A DNA stretch of 38,557 nucleotides from NCBI GenBank assembly GCA_937921825.1, contig CAKZVK010000159.1, positions 1 to 38,557 of the forward strand. Direction: 5' to 3'. Made by a program: the position numbers and the translations under genes. Of this stretch, positions 1 to 7,527 are shown one piece after another; within the stretch, counting starts at the first letter, position 1; each line of letters begins with the position of its first letter. The stretch comes from an uncultured Saprospiraceae bacterium. Lineage in GTDB: Bacteria; Bacteroidota; Bacteroidia; Chitinophagales; Saprospiraceae. Under the pieces are notes generated by a model. The model had not been told where the DNA came from and did not search any database. It worked only from the letters and a program-made list of their open reading frames with translations.

Positions 1-471
1 GATAAACTTAGGAGAAGAGGCCAAAGCTCTAGCTATCTCCGTTCTTCTTCTTTCTCCTCCTGACAAAGAATCTCCGATATTCTTTCTGACTTTTGCGAGA
101 CCAAACTCATCTATGAGCTCTTCTAGTTTCTCTTTTTGCTCCGTCTTGGATAAAGGCATCATCTCTAAGATGGCGGCGATATTATCCTCTACAGACAGCT
201 TGCGGAAGACAGAAGGTTCTTGAGGTAGATAGCCGATACCTTTACGAGCTCTGCGGTACATCGCCAGACTGGTGATCTCTTCTCCATCTAGATAGACATG
301 CCCTTCATCAGGTTTTACAAAACCGACAGTCATATAGAAAGTCGTCGTCTTTCCCGCACCATTAGGACCTAGTAAGCCGACTATCTCGCCCTGTCCGACT
401 TCGATGCTGACCTGATCTACTACAGTCCTCAGACCGTATCTCTTGACAAGATTTGTTGCTTTAAGTACCAT
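1..471 (-). CDS. lptB: LPS export ABC transporter ATP-binding protein LptB (C-terminus beyond window)
   Basis: This is the cytoplasmic ATPase of the Lpt complex, which drives lipopolysaccharide transport to the outer membrane. The visible 157 codons begin [13 protein letters not shown]. They contain the Walker A loop GPNGAGKTT, the Q-loop around [13 protein letters not shown], and the ABC signature LSGGERRR near the window edge; Walker B lies outside. The Q-loop wording and the [12 protein letters not shown] context are typical of LptB rather than a generic ABC ATPase. The ATG at 471-469 overlaps the stop of the upstream lipoprotein gene by 11 bp, so the two are probably translationally coupled. 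The gene is truncated only by the window boundary. Confidence 0.9.
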   Translation of the reverse strand, partial: MVLKATNLVKRYGLRTVVDQVSIEVGQGEIVGLLGPNGAGKTTTFYMTVGFVKPDEGHVYLDGEEITSLAMYRRARKGIGYLPQEPSVFRKLSVEDNIAAILEMMPLSKTEQKEKLEELIDEFGLAKVRKNIGDSLSGGERRRTEIARALASSPKFI

Positions 472-2062
472 AAAATAATTCGGTTATGTCTATTGTCGCC
501 TCTATATCCCACCCAGCCTTTAGTGCTTCCAAAGTTACTTGTTCTTTTAGTTCTGGCTTTCTTTTTTCTTTAAGATTTCCAGAAGTCCATCGACCATCCC
601 CATTACTATCCTGGATCATGTCTATACTGTAGGTACCTGCTGGCATATTCGTGAACGAAATTTCTCCAGCCTCCATTACAGTCCGCTCTTCGACAATTTC
701 ACCATTCTTCATTAATGCGAGTAGGTAGCTGATAGAATCTGATTTCGACACTATCAGTTTTATAGACCCAAAAGTAGAAGGATCAGTCGTCGTCAGTCGC
801 ACTCTTAGGCTATCCCTATTTTCCTGACCATACCAATCGGTCACGGCTGCCGAATCCAGTTTTATCATATACTCACTGGCAGAACTGAGCTCACTGAGCA
901 GCCATAGTGTTTTTGCTTCTGTACCATACTCAGAGATTTTATAGTTCTGGGAGGTATCACTAAGCGTTAGTTTTGAAGTGTCCACTTGTGCTAGGGGCTT
1001 TGTCCAAGGTAATCTAATCGTATCTGTTGCCGCAATGGTCAGCGCCGTAGCTTTACAGTCTAGAGGCAGTTCTTTGATAGACTTCTTGGCCTTTTTTACA
1101 TATTCTACTTCTAGTACTTCATCATAAGAAAGTTCTAGTTGCAAGCTGTCTTCGTCGACTGCTGTATGCCAGAAATATATGGTATCATTTATAAGTTCTT
1201 GATAACTGACATATGAGTCAGAAAGCAATTCTACCTTTAGATCCTTTGGCTGTGGCTGATAGACTACTTTTATTAATCCTCCTTCTCTCTGTCGCGCTTC
1301 TACAAACTGTGGTGTATCCTCCTCATCAAATAGCTCTAGGGTCAAGCCTGATATTGGATTCAGTGCCTCACTTAGGATGAGCAGTGTATCTAGATATCCA
1401 ATCTGCTCTTCTTGCATGTCATAAGTATAACTGACATTTTCATCTTTTAGAGCATATAACTGGAAAGTATCTGCTCGTAAGTTTTTTAATTCGAAAACAC
1501 CATCCGAATCAGTCCGGGTGAGATAGGTCGGTCTTATTGTTGTAAAAGCCGTATCCGAAAGATTATCATGCAATAACACAATGATATCTGCTATCCCTTC
1601 TTGAGATTCAAAATCTATCACCTTTCCAGACATACTCAGTTCATCTATCTGATCGCCAGTAGAAAACAAAAAGGTATAATCCTCCAGTGCATTGCCTGCT
1701 GTCAGGTCTTTAATAGATTTTCCAAAATTTATCTGATAGGTCGTATTCTCTTTTAGTTCTTCCTTTTCATTGAATTCTACTATGACCTTCTTGCCTCGTT
1801 CAGTTACTTGGAGAGGATAACTCAGTGGTGGAGAGACAAATATTTCTTTGGTAGTATTAGATACAGTCACCCATTCATCAAAGGCCAGTTCTATCCTTCT
1901 ATCCGAAAAGCGGGTCTGTGCATTAGGCGTAGATCCTTCAGATAGCACTGCAGGTGCTGTCTTATCATCATCACCACCCTCTGGACGACCGATGACGGCA
2001 CAGGATAGGCCGATTAGTCCCAAGACTATATACACGAGTATTCTAAAATGCCACTGCTTCAT
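461..2062 (-). CDS. Ig-like domain (Big_5/SbsA-type) lipoprotein
   Basis: A 533-residue exported protein. The N-terminus has a hydrophobic stretch (residues 8-19) ending in a probable lipobox with Cys21 (GLSC), followed by a Gly/Asp-rich linker, so it is likely anchored in an envelope membrane. Residues about 40-135 read as a bacterial Ig-like domain of the SbsA/Big_5 class ([16 protein letters not shown], then [16 protein letters not shown]). A carboxypeptidase-regulatory-like segment follows ([20 protein letters not shown]), and a second such segment lies near the C-terminus ([18 protein letters not shown]). Proteins of this architecture are common in Bacteroidota and mostly uncharacterised. 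Its stop overlaps the lptB start, which suggests an envelope-biogenesis operon. The specific role is unknown. Confidence 0.75.
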   Translation of the reverse strand: MKQWHFRILVYIVLGLIGLSCAVIGRPEGGDDDKTAPAVLSEGSTPNAQTRFSDRRIELAFDEWVTVSNTTKEIFVSPPLSYPLQVTERGKKVIVEFNEKEELKENTTYQINFGKSIKDLTAGNALEDYTFLFSTGDQIDELSMSGKVIDFESQEGIADIIVLLHDNLSDTAFTTIRPTYLTRTDSDGVFELKNLRADTFQLYALKDENVSYTYDMQEEQIGYLDTLLILSEALNPISGLTLELFDEEDTPQFVEARQREGGLIKVVYQPQPKDLKVELLSDSYVSYQELINDTIYFWHTAVDEDSLQLELSYDEVLEVEYVKKAKKSIKELPLDCKATALTIAATDTIRLPWTKPLAQVDTSKLTLSDTSQNYKISEYGTEAKTLWLLSELSSASEYMIKLDSAAVTDWYGQENRDSLRVRLTTTDPSTFGSIKLIVSKSDSISYLLALMKNGEIVEERTVMEAGEISFTNMPAGTYSIDMIQDSNGDGRWTSGNLKEKRKPELKEQVTLEALKAGWDIEATIDITELFYGT

Positions 2063-2125
2063 CTGTACTACAATTAACGGATAAACAATACCCCTATTGT
2101 GATATCGTCTATTACGATGTCTGGA

Positions 2126-2362
2126 TTAGTTTAAGGACAATCTAATTTGTTTGCCGAATCCTTCTTGAAATATTCTCATTACTGTTGAAAGTCTTATGTC
2201 AGAAGCATTGTTTTCTATCCTTGAAATGTAGCTTTTCGTAGTCCCGCATTTCTCAGCCAATTGTTCTTGTGTCAAGCCTTTTTCCGTTCTAAGTTGCTGA
2301 AGCATTACTCCAAGTTTAAAAGCTTCAAACCCAACTTCATATTCATCTCTATTCTTTTTCAT
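2126..2362 (-). CDS. Xre-family HTH antitoxin (HigA-like)
   Basis: A 78-residue DNA-binding protein. Residues about 18-72 form a Cro/C1-type helix-turn-helix: LRTEKGLTQEQLAEKCGTTK and then SYISRIENNASDIRLSTVMR. The length, the charged N-terminus (MKKNRDEYEVGFEAFKLG) and the conserved C-terminus (FGKQIRLSLN) match antitoxins of HigBA/RelE-Xre modules. In such modules this gene follows a toxin gene with a small overlap. Here the expected toxin position holds only a degraded fragment (2349-2445), so the antitoxin looks orphaned. It would autoregulate in an intact system; orphan HigA proteins can act as ordinary repressors. Confidence 0.8.
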   Translation of the reverse strand: MKKNRDEYEVGFEAFKLGVMLQQLRTEKGLTQEQLAEKCGTTKSYISRIENNASDIRLSTVMRIFQEGFGKQIRLSLN

Positions 2363-2445
2363 TGAAATATTGACTTTTAATTCCTTGAACTTTCTCTAAT
2401 TCTAATTTCAGTGATTTTGGGATTCTAACTCATCCTCACAAAGTT
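2349..2445 (-). pseudogene. C-terminal remnant of a HigB/RelE-like toxin
   Basis: Immediately upstream of the antitoxin, the minus strand encodes RIPKSLKLELEKVQGIKSQY followed by FNEKE and a stop at 2351-2349. This overlaps the antitoxin ATG by 14 bp in another frame. It resembles the lysine-rich tail of RelE/HigB toxins (FVKKTxKTPKxEIEKAxxIRxEYF). The frame closes at a TGA (2432-2430). Shifting by one base near 2427 recovers NFVRMS, which fits the preceding FVKK-type residues. Further upstream no toxin sequence could be read in any frame. I infer a frameshifted, 5'-deleted toxin gene; the family match is from memory of the consensus. Confidence 0.55.
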
Positions 2446-2709
2446 AGCTAATTAGTGAACAGATCTCAAATGTTTTTCTCTCATGGAAAGTTTAGTAGTG
2501 TTGATTGTCTTGATTTATTAGAGTTTTTGAGTAGAACATTTAAGATTTACTTATTTCATTAAGCTGAGTTCGCCTATCTATAGATCAATAGGTAATTAAT
2601 CATTTGCCTCGCCGGCAGGCTTTCATCTTCAAGTCCAAAAAGTAATGCCTTACTTATTTATACAATCTAGGAACAATCCCTTTCAACATTCGCATTTTTA
2701 ATTCCCACT
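2363..2709. other. AT-rich intergenic region between xerD and the antitoxin
   Basis: About 350 bp with no intact gene. The end next to the antitoxin carries the toxin remnant. A GC-rich near-palindrome, GCCTCGCCGGCAGGC, lies at about 2606-2620 in otherwise AT-rich sequence. A small hairpin, CCCAC-TTCAT-GTGGG (2704-2718), spans the xerD stop codon but lacks a clear T-tract in the xerD direction, so it is only a weak terminator candidate. The decay of the toxin gene suggests this is a degrading accessory insertion. Confidence 0.5.
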
Positions 2710-3624
2710 TCATGTGGGTTTCTTATTTCTTGGGTGAAAATTCATGATAGTCTCTCGCAGGTACTTAGTATCTATATGGGTATAAATTTCTGTGGTGGTT
2801 ATAGATTCATGTCCTAGCATATCCTGGACTGCTCTCAGATCTGCCCCGCCTTCTACCAGATGGGTCGCAAAAGAATGTCTAAAAGTATGGGGGCTTACTG
2901 TCTTATCTATACCCACCTTCGCCGCAAGGTCCTTGATAATATTGAAGACCATGACTCGAGAAAGTGACTTGCCTCTTCTATTTAGATACAGAAAATCTTC
3001 TTGGCCAGGTTGTATTTTTAGTTCATTACGGTAATGCTTCATGTAATAGAGGTTCTGCTTTATCGCTTCACTACCCATAGGTACTATCCGTTCTTTATCT
3101 CCCTTACCAGTAACCTTGATATATTCTACCTCGTGATAGAATTGAGAGATCTTTAAAGTAATCAGTTCGGAGACTCTCAATCCGCAAGCATAGAGGGTTT
3201 CTAACATCGCTCTATTGCGATGACCCTGAGGCTGACTAAGGTCTATGGCTTCGAGCATCATTGTGATCTCCTCAAAAGATAAGACTGCAGGAATTTTACG
3301 ACCCAACTTAGGCCCTTGCAATAATCGCGTAGGATTATCATCTATCATATCCTCCAGCAGTAGAAATTTGTAGAAGGCCTTGATGCCTGATAAAATCCGC
3401 GCTTGTGTCCGTTCGCCTAGTCCTAGTTTATAAATGGAACTTATAAAATCCTGTATGTCATTGCGCTGCACCTCTAATGGACCAGTGTTCTCACCTCGTG
3501 CAGTAAGAAATTGTGCCAGCTTTCTAATGTCTCTAAGATAGGCTTCTATGGAGTTTTCGGAAAGTGCTCTCTCCAAAACTAAATATGCCTTAAAACCAGT
3601 AATTGCAGACTTCCAATCCATCAT
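2710..3624 (-). CDS. xerD: site-specific tyrosine recombinase XerD
   Basis: A 304-residue integrase-family recombinase; XerD with XerC resolves chromosome dimers at dif. The N-terminal SAM-like DNA-binding domain spans roughly residues 5-90 (FKAYLVLERALSENSIEAYL). The catalytic domain carries the full set of active-site residues: Arg150 (CGLRVSEL), Lys174 (VTGKGDKER), His246 and Arg249 (PHTFRHSFATHL), His272 (LGHESITTT) and the nucleophile Tyr281 (EIYTHI). Length and the absence of mobile neighbours point to the housekeeping enzyme rather than a phage integrase. Two adjacent ATGs exist (3624 and 3621). A -7-like TACCTTTG box ends 3 bp before the first one, so the mRNA may be nearly leaderless. 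Confidence 0.9.
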   Translation of the reverse strand: MMDWKSAITGFKAYLVLERALSENSIEAYLRDIRKLAQFLTARGENTGPLEVQRNDIQDFISSIYKLGLGERTQARILSGIKAFYKFLLLEDMIDDNPTRLLQGPKLGRKIPAVLSFEEITMMLEAIDLSQPQGHRNRAMLETLYACGLRVSELITLKISQFYHEVEYIKVTGKGDKERIVPMGSEAIKQNLYYMKHYRNELKIQPGQEDFLYLNRRGKSLSRVMVFNIIKDLAAKVGIDKTVSPHTFRHSFATHLVEGGADLRAVQDMLGHESITTTEIYTHIDTKYLRETIMNFHPRNKKPT

Positions 3625-3626
3625 AG

Positions 3627-3634
3627 CAAAGGTA
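3627..3634 (-). promoter_or_regulatory. -7 promoter element upstream of xerD
   Basis: TACCTTTG on the minus strand is an exact match to the Bacteroidota -7 consensus TAnnTTTG. It ends 3 bp before the first xerD ATG. No clear -33 TTG element was seen at the usual distance. If functional, transcription would begin at or just after the start codon, favouring a leaderless message starting at the second ATG. Confidence 0.4.
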
Positions 3635-3800
3635 CAGTGTTTTGGGGAGGAAGGTTTGGTGTTAATCTTGATCTATTAAATAAAGTGATGTCGCAGTTAA
3701 GATGCATAGCATGACCTTTTCCCTTTTTCTTCTAGACTGTAGCAGCGTGAAGTGGGGAACTTTTAACTCTTAACCTACTTTACTTTTAAATCATATTGCA

Positions 3801-3819
3801 TCTGGGCTACAAGCCCAGA
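3801..3819. repeat. REP-like palindrome (variant 2)
   Basis: A perfect hairpin TCTGGGCT-ACA-AGCCCAGA. Read on the minus strand with its flanks it runs CGTC, stem, GATGC. The REP palindromes at 23041 and 24911 have the same CGTC...GATGC frame with a different stem (GAGGTTT/AAACCTC). The shared flanks suggest related REP families mobilised by RAYT-type transposases. No transposase lies nearby. It lies 17 bp beyond the DinB gene stop and could incidentally act as a transcription barrier. Confidence 0.5.
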
Positions 3820-3835
3820 CGAACATATTCCTTAA

Positions 3836-4363
3836 CTATGAGTTGTATTTCTTCATCAGTAAGAAATGGTGTTCTGTATGATAAGCTGTAAATAACACAA
3901 ACTCTCTGAAACTCATCCGACCGATAAGAGGATGTGGAATGATATATTTAGTGAGTGCCTTTTCTGAATGCTTGTTTATAATATTTTGCATGGCGGTTTT
4001 CTCTTCTTGGAACCATGATAAGATTCTTCCTTTGTCCTCATTGGATATATTGTCTGCTATGAATTCTTTGGGAGATTTGACGCCTGGCTTCTTTAGTGCT
4101 TTCTGATATTTAGTGACAACTTGGTCATAAGTCCTTTCCGGCCTATTCATCTTACCGAATTTATATCTGAGGAAGAGCTTTGGTAATTTCATTCCTTTGT
4201 TGATCGCCCGAGTAGTTTTACGGAGATGTTCTAGGTGCTCTCCATTGCTCCATTTGTCAGTTACCTTTTGCGTTGTAAATTCATGATCTGGCTGCTGCTC
4301 TAGCCACTGAGTCACTTTATCAAATTTCTCATCTAGTAGTTTTATCAATTCTTGTTTTTGCAT
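3836..4363 (-). CDS. DinB-superfamily protein
   Basis: About 175 residues from the ATG at 4363-4361 (MQKQELIKLLDEKFDKVTQW). A longer reading with 49 extra residues is possible, but it would overlap the divergent HxlR gene and the extra part has no family features, so the internal ATG is preferred. The sequence has the DinB_2 four-helix outline. Early in the protein is WSNGEHLEHLRKTTRAINKG. Near the end is MSFREFVLFTAYHTEHHFLL. The histidines (HLEHL, H-T-E-H-H) are candidate metal ligands. DinB-like proteins are metal-binding and include thiol-dependent transferases, but the substrate here cannot be told. The gene is divergent from an HxlR regulator. Confidence 0.7.
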   Translation of the reverse strand: MQKQELIKLLDEKFDKVTQWLEQQPDHEFTTQKVTDKWSNGEHLEHLRKTTRAINKGMKLPKLFLRYKFGKMNRPERTYDQVVTKYQKALKKPGVKSPKEFIADNISNEDKGRILSWFQEEKTAMQNIINKHSEKALTKYIIPHPLIGRMSFREFVLFTAYHTEHHFLLMKKYNS

Positions 4364-4378
4364 CGCTTTATAATTTAG

Positions 4379-4393
4379 GTTACTTTTAGTAAC
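4379..4393. promoter_or_regulatory. palindromic operator candidate between DinB and HxlR genes
   Basis: GTTACT-TTT-AGTAAC is a perfect 6-bp inverted repeat with a 3-bp spacer. It sits 15 bp upstream of the DinB-like gene start and about 75 bp upstream of the HxlR start. HxlR-type winged-helix dimers bind short palindromes in divergent promoter regions, so this is the natural candidate site. Confidence 0.45.
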
Positions 4394-4469
4394 TAGATAT
4401 ATAATTGTAAGTAAAGGTACATCAGCCGTCTTGCTTATACAAGAACTTACCTCATGAGAACTCAGTAAC

Positions 4470-4862
4470 ATGGCAGTAACTAAAGCGGAAAATAAAGAGC
4501 TGCAGCTCAAAAAAAAGATTAAAAAAATATACCTGCTCTCTCAGGAATGCTCGATGGATCACAACTGTCCTATCAAGGGGATCTTTGCTCCAGCCGTAGA
4601 TAAGTGGAGTTTGTTCTGTCTCTATAATCTAGCCTACAACAAAGTCTTGCGCTTCAATAAACTCAAATCCTACATCCCTGGCATTTCATCCAGAATGCTT
4701 TCTGTGACTCTAAAAAAACTAGAGGAAGCCGGTATGGTAGATAGACAAATCTATGCAGAAGTCCCTCCTAAGGTAGAGTATCGACTTACCAAGTTCGGTC
4801 TCCAGCTATCAGAAAAACTGGTAGAACTAAATCTTTGGATCTGGAATGAACAGAAGAAGTAA
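4470..4862 (+). CDS. HxlR-family winged-helix transcriptional regulator
   Basis: A 130-residue regulator. It shows the HxlR pattern of an N-terminal cysteine segment (CSMDHNCPIKGIFAPAVDKW) followed by the winged helix. The helices read FNKLKSYIPGISSRMLSVTL and KKLEEAGMVDRQIYAEVPPK, and the wing reads VEYRLTKFGLQLSEKL. The cysteines near residues 29 and 34 may sense redox or electrophiles, as in HypR/YodB relatives; that is inference. The first ~20 residues are a lysine-rich extension that is unusual for the family. Its divergent partner is a DinB-like protein, a pairing consistent with a stress-response switch. Confidence 0.85.
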   Translation: MAVTKAENKELQLKKKIKKIYLLSQECSMDHNCPIKGIFAPAVDKWSLFCLYNLAYNKVLRFNKLKSYIPGISSRMLSVTLKKLEEAGMVDRQIYAEVPPKVEYRLTKFGLQLSEKLVELNLWIWNEQKK

Positions 4863-4968
4863 GATGAAAATGCTGTAAACTTAAATTACAGGTGTAAAAA
4901 TTACTATCTTAAGAACTGGACCAACTATAAGTTCAGTAGGACCTAATACAATAGAGCTAACCCAGGAT

Positions 4969-5688
4969 ATGAGTACTAAAAAGAAATACAAAATTAGCAC
5001 AGGAAGAATGGACCCAAAAAAGCTAATCCGTGCGAATGGCTTGCTTCTAAAAGGTAGAGATGAAATCGAAAAATCTAGGACCACCATTTTAGATCCCTTT
5101 CCTAGTGGCTTTAAATTTGAATCTCTGTTAGTCGAAGCTGTTTCAAATAATCCAGACGATATCGAAACAGATATTCTGCCCGATCTATTCCCATGGATGC
5201 ACAAGCAACCCTCGGCCTTTACGCTTTTGGTTCTGTCACCGAAATTCCAAACAGTTCTAGCTTCACTGAATACACATCATCACTCTCTTTTTGATACAGA
5301 TCTATTATTGCTAAGAGGAACTGTGACTGGGCACAAAGTTTTACATATTACAGAATTACCCTTTTTAGATTATATAGATTTCACTCAGACTGTTGTACAG
5401 AATGGAGAAGTACAAAGGATGTTTTCTCCCGAAACCGTTATTAAAGAACCACAAAATGTTGATAGTTATGAACATTTACTTGAGGTTGCTAAAGGTAAAA
5501 ACTGGCCCTGTTTTGATATAGTTGAGTTTCATGCCAAAGAAGCCTTTTGGCATGATGATTTCATGTTTCTAGCCAACCATGGGTTTTTGGTCAGTGAAAG
5601 ATTTATCCATGAAATAGAAAAAGCCAATATCACAGGTATAGAATATAAGGAAGTCGATCTCAATCTGAGAGTTATACCTTTGAATTGA
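4969..5688 (+). CDS. hypothetical protein, tentatively DUF1629/Imm43-like
   Basis: A 239-residue protein without signal peptide or membrane segment. The C-terminal part (HDDFMFLANHGFLVSERFIH, then EIEKANITGIEYKEV) resembles the end of DUF1629/Imm43 proteins, which include predicted immunity proteins of polymorphic toxin systems. The N-terminal half (KKLIRANGLLLKGRDEIEKS) was not recognised. No toxin gene is adjacent. The frame remains open for 28 codons upstream of the ATG (4885-4968), reading like coding sequence (VKITILRTGPTISSVGPNTI), but it contains no ATG, GTG or TTG start and begins after a TAA. The gene may therefore be the remnant of something longer. Function unknown. Confidence 0.5.
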   Translation: MSTKKKYKISTGRMDPKKLIRANGLLLKGRDEIEKSRTTILDPFPSGFKFESLLVEAVSNNPDDIETDILPDLFPWMHKQPSAFTLLVLSPKFQTVLASLNTHHHSLFDTDLLLLRGTVTGHKVLHITELPFLDYIDFTQTVVQNGEVQRMFSPETVIKEPQNVDSYEHLLEVAKGKNWPCFDIVEFHAKEAFWHDDFMFLANHGFLVSERFIHEIEKANITGIEYKEVDLNLRVIPLN

Positions 5689-5703
5689 GTCTTCTAAAAA
5701 ACT

Positions 5704-7395
5704 CTAGTTCTTCTTGCTGGCTATATACTCTCCTACTATCCTTTCTAGTGTCATCAGAGGAATTGATCCATTAGCTAAGATCAAATCGTGAAACTCTCGA
5801 ATATCGAAATCTGCTCCCAATTTTTTTTCTGCTCTTGATCGGAGCTCTCGTATTTTTAGCTCTCCGATTTTATACGAAACCGCCTGGCCTGGCCAGCCTA
5901 TATAGCGATCTATCTCAGTATTGATCTCGTGTATAGACAGTGCTGTATTCTCTGTCATAAAATTAATGGCCTCCTCTCTGGTCATTCCGAAATAATGCAT
6001 CCCCGGATCTACCACTAACCTACAGGCTCGCCACATCTCATAGGTCAATCTTCCGAAGTCATCATATGGTGTCGTGTACATCCCTGCTTCTTTGCCTAGA
6101 TACTCAGAATACAAACCCCACCCTTCCCCATAGGCGCTGAGATAATGTGTCGTACGGAACTTAGGGAGATCTTCTAGTTCCTTGGCAAGACTAATCTGTA
6201 AGTGGTGACCAGGTACAGCCTCATGCAAGGTAAGTGCTGCGAGTACATACGTTGGTCGAGCTGGTAGATTATAAGTATTCACCCAATACTGTCCACATCT
6301 ACCATCTTTTTGTGAGCCTCCAGAATAGCGACCAGAAGTGTAGGTCGGTGCTATCTCCGCAGGAACAGGTTTGACGGTAAAGGGTAGGCGATAAAGTTTA
6401 TTAAAATACCGTGGTAGTATTTCCTGTGCTTTCATCGATAACCAAGCTGCTTGGTTCAGCAGCTCTTGTCCAGTCTTAGCATAGAACTGTGGATCTTCTC
6501 TCAGGAATTTTAGAAAGTCGGCAAAGTCTCCTTTGAATTCTAGATCCTTAATGATAGCTTCCATCTCTGCTCTGATTCTTGCCACCTCTCTCTTACCCGT
6601 ATCATACACCTCTTGTGGAGTCATATCTAGCGTTGTAAAATATTTGACCCGTTGCTCATAGAAGATCTTGCCATTCTTATTATTGCTGACACCTACTTGG
6701 TCATACGTTTTTGGGAGATACTCCTCCTCCAGGAAAGTTTCTAGTTTTTTCAACCAAGGGATCAGTTCTACTGTCAGTAATTTTTTGGCTTTTTGATTAT
6801 AGTTCTCATCTATAGGTGCAGTCTCCAGAGGCTTCATCAGAAAAGCGGCATCAGTACTCACGGCATTACGCAAGACTTCTAGACAGTTATTCACGATGAG
6901 TTTGGGCATGACCTTATTTTGCTCCAGACCTAGTCGCAGCCATTTGATTTGATTGTCTATATAATTTTTCGTGTCCTCTAGCTTCATAAGATAATCACCT
7001 GCATCAGAAATATCTTCAAGTTGAAGGTTTCTCGTCTGATAGATCATATCTAGGATGAAGCCTCCCTCAGCATTGAGAGGAAACATATAGGCGCCGTATT
7101 GATAATACTCCAGTTTATCTTCGAGGATAAATTTCAGCATCTCATAATTAATCAAATCTTGTCCTGTCAGTAGAGCATTATCTACTTGCCTTAGTCTTCT
7201 TTTGAGATCCCCATAATGGAGATACTCTTCCTTGATCTGTACAGCACTATTTCCTGGCCAACTATTAGATTGCTGATCTCTGAGTTCCTTCAAATGAAAC
7301 TCATAATCAGAGATTACATCATTAAGGTTTCTAACCTGACAGATAGCGATAGAGGACAATAAAGTGCAGAAAAATAAAATGGTACAAAACCTCAT
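5704..7395 (-). CDS. secreted DUF885-family putative metallopeptidase
   Basis: A 563-residue protein with a signal peptide (MRFCTILFFCTLLSSIAICQ). The DUF885 fold is recognisable by the zinc-site-like LHEAVPGHH at residues 390-398, the downstream GEGWGLYSEYLGKEAG segment, and MWRACRLVVDPGMHYFGMTR. The preceding PTYTSGRYSGGSQKDGRCGQ region is also a familiar block. DUF885 proteins are predicted zinc peptidases related to the M3/M32 clan; substrates are mostly unknown. Export suggests periplasmic peptide turnover. It is convergent with the DUF1629-like gene (15-bp gap) and divergent from prfC. Confidence 0.8.
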   Translation of the reverse strand: MRFCTILFFCTLLSSIAICQVRNLNDVISDYEFHLKELRDQQSNSWPGNSAVQIKEEYLHYGDLKRRLRQVDNALLTGQDLINYEMLKFILEDKLEYYQYGAYMFPLNAEGGFILDMIYQTRNLQLEDISDAGDYLMKLEDTKNYIDNQIKWLRLGLEQNKVMPKLIVNNCLEVLRNAVSTDAAFLMKPLETAPIDENYNQKAKKLLTVELIPWLKKLETFLEEEYLPKTYDQVGVSNNKNGKIFYEQRVKYFTTLDMTPQEVYDTGKREVARIRAEMEAIIKDLEFKGDFADFLKFLREDPQFYAKTGQELLNQAAWLSMKAQEILPRYFNKLYRLPFTVKPVPAEIAPTYTSGRYSGGSQKDGRCGQYWVNTYNLPARPTYVLAALTLHEAVPGHHLQISLAKELEDLPKFRTTHYLSAYGEGWGLYSEYLGKEAGMYTTPYDDFGRLTYEMWRACRLVVDPGMHYFGMTREEAINFMTENTALSIHEINTEIDRYIGWPGQAVSYKIGELKIRELRSRAEKKLGADFDIREFHDLILANGSIPLMTLERIVGEYIASKKN

Positions 7396-7437
7396 TCTTA
7401 TTAGATTACTGGTGTAAAATGAAAATTAGTAAATATC

Positions 7438-7467
7438 TCGACGAATCTGTTATTCTTTTATCGTCGA
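7438..7467. promoter_or_regulatory. inverted repeat upstream of prfC
   Basis: TCGACGA (7438-7444) and TCGTCGA (7461-7467) are perfect 7-bp inverted arms 16 bp apart, in the divergent region between DUF885 and prfC. They lie about 28 bp upstream of the prfC -7 box, in the position of an operator. No regulator is known for it. Confidence 0.35.
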
Positions 7468-7494
7468 ATGATAGGGAGGTAGATAATTAGCACG

Positions 7495-7502
7495 TACCTT
7501 TG
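7495..7502 (+). promoter_or_regulatory. -7 promoter element of prfC
   Basis: TACCTTTG matches the Bacteroidota -7 consensus TAnnTTTG and lies 25 bp before the prfC ATG, giving a plausible leader of about 20 nt. No convincing -33 TTG element was seen. Confidence 0.45.
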
Positions 7503-7527
7503 CCCACCGAAAAATTGTCACAGACGC

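Noticed and set aside
4364-4510. 49-residue N-terminal extension of the DinB-like protein
   Set aside because: It would overlap the divergent HxlR gene and the operator candidate, and has no family features; the ATG at 4363 fits the domain start.
4881-5204. Antisense reading frame of 107 codons
   Set aside because: It lies opposite the DUF1629-like gene and its composition mirrors that gene; no independent signal.
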